A DNA stretch of 5,698 nt from Deltaproteobacteria bacterium (GTDB taxonomy: Bacteria; Desulfobacterota; Binatia; UBA9968): the NCBI GenBank assembly GCA_005879435.1, contig VBKX01000009.1:1-5698 (forward strand), in the 5' to 3' direction. The position numbers and the translations under genes are program-made. Shown here piece by piece: positions 5,492-5,698 of this stretch. How positions within the stretch are numbered: the first letter of the stretch is position 1; each line of letters opens with the position of its first letter. Under the pieces are notes generated by a model. It searched no databases, was not told the origin of the DNA, and was given only the letters and a program-made list of their open reading frames with translations.

Positions 5492-5698
5492 TTAGGGCGC
5501 GCATGCAACCGTGCGAATTCTTCCTTCGCTCGGCAGTTCGACGTCGAGCTTTTGCCAGCTTTCACCGCCGTCAGCGCTGTTATAAAGCTTTCCGTCTGCC
5601 GCGCCAAAATAAAGCGAGTCGGCGTCCAACGGGTCCATCGCCAGGCTGTTCCATCCGACGATATAGAGCGGACGAATCTCCGTACAGACCTCCTTAAA
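5492..5698 (-). CDS. Asp-box (BNR/sialidase-like) beta-propeller protein, C-terminal end
   Basis: The - strand is open from the right edge of the window to a TAA at 5494-5492, giving the last 68 residues of a longer protein; no start is needed or seen. The visible part has the repeat pattern of BNR or YCF48-like propellers: SLAMDPLDADSLYFGAADGKLY leads into a perfect Asp-box, S-A-D-G-G-E-S-W (visible residues 41-48, consensus SxDxGxxW), then QKLDVELPS and a final strand RIRTVACAP. Such proteins include exo-sialidase-like glycosidases, photosystem II assembly factor-like proteins and secreted propellers of unknown use; the fragment has no catalytic residue to choose between them. It reads in the same direction as the M24-like genes and ends 87 bp before the first of them, so it could be the upstream member of that transcription unit, though nothing links the functions. 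Confidence 0.85.
   Translation of the reverse strand, partial: FKEVCTEIRPLYIVGWNSLAMDPLDADSLYFGAADGKLYNSADGGESWQKLDVELPSEGRIRTVACAP

Noticed and set aside
5025..5495. 156-codon + strand reading frame opposite the first M24-like gene
   Set aside because: It is the complement-strand shadow of a strongly supported coding region and shows low-complexity Arg/Ser composition.
5452..5697. 81-codon + strand reading frame at the right edge
   Set aside because: Arg-rich composition with no family pattern, and it lies antisense to the - strand frame that carries a perfect Asp-box and a natural stop, which is the real gene.

Overview
The window is moderately GC-rich, gene-dense bacterial DNA. Substrate-binding proteins of this TauA/NMT1 style, divergent M24 proteins, carboxymuconolactone-decarboxylase-like proteins and Amidohydro_2 enzymes are typical of uncultured soil or sediment lineages with large catabolic repertoires (Desulfobacterota/Binatota, Rokubacteria or Tectomicrobia-like). 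That placement is an impression from protein style, not a demonstrated assignment. I see no tRNA, rRNA, CRISPR array, insertion sequence or phage gene.

Layout. The left part (1-1882) reads on the + strand: the 3' end of an Amidohydro_2-type metal-dependent hydrolase (1-330), a 106-bp gap holding a 9-bp tandem repeat, then a tightly spaced pair made of an arylformamidase-like alpha/beta hydrolase (437-1372) and a carboxymuconolactone-decarboxylase/AhpD-like protein (1382-1882). The second protein seems to lack part of its C-terminal helical region. The right part (1901-5698) reads on the - strand. From upstream to downstream it holds the 3' end of an Asp-box (BNR) beta-propeller protein (5698-5492), two tandem paralogous M24/creatinase-fold proteins (5404-4190 and 4107-2917), and an exported NMT1/TauA-type ABC substrate-binding protein (2920-1901) whose TTG start overlaps the preceding stop. 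The two blocks converge with only 18 bp between the stop codons.

How the genes may work together. The - strand genes look like one transcription unit: a periplasmic protein that binds a small organic ligand, co-translated with two cytoplasmic creatinase-fold proteins. Both M24 proteins have replaced the metal-binding residues of the family, so they are not ordinary Xaa-Pro peptidases. They may be metal-free hydrolases, as creatinase is, or ligand-binding proteins. The + strand block carries C-N/C-O hydrolase chemistry (amidohydrolase, arylformamidase-like). A small-molecule uptake and degradation locus is plausible, but the substrate cannot be read from the sequence. No permease or ATPase for the transporter lies in the window.

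The most notable points are the degenerate tandem M24 pair, the G-rich telomere-like tract between them, the 9-bp repeat array upstream of the alpha/beta hydrolase, and the apparent internal deletion in the carboxymuconolactone-decarboxylase-like protein.
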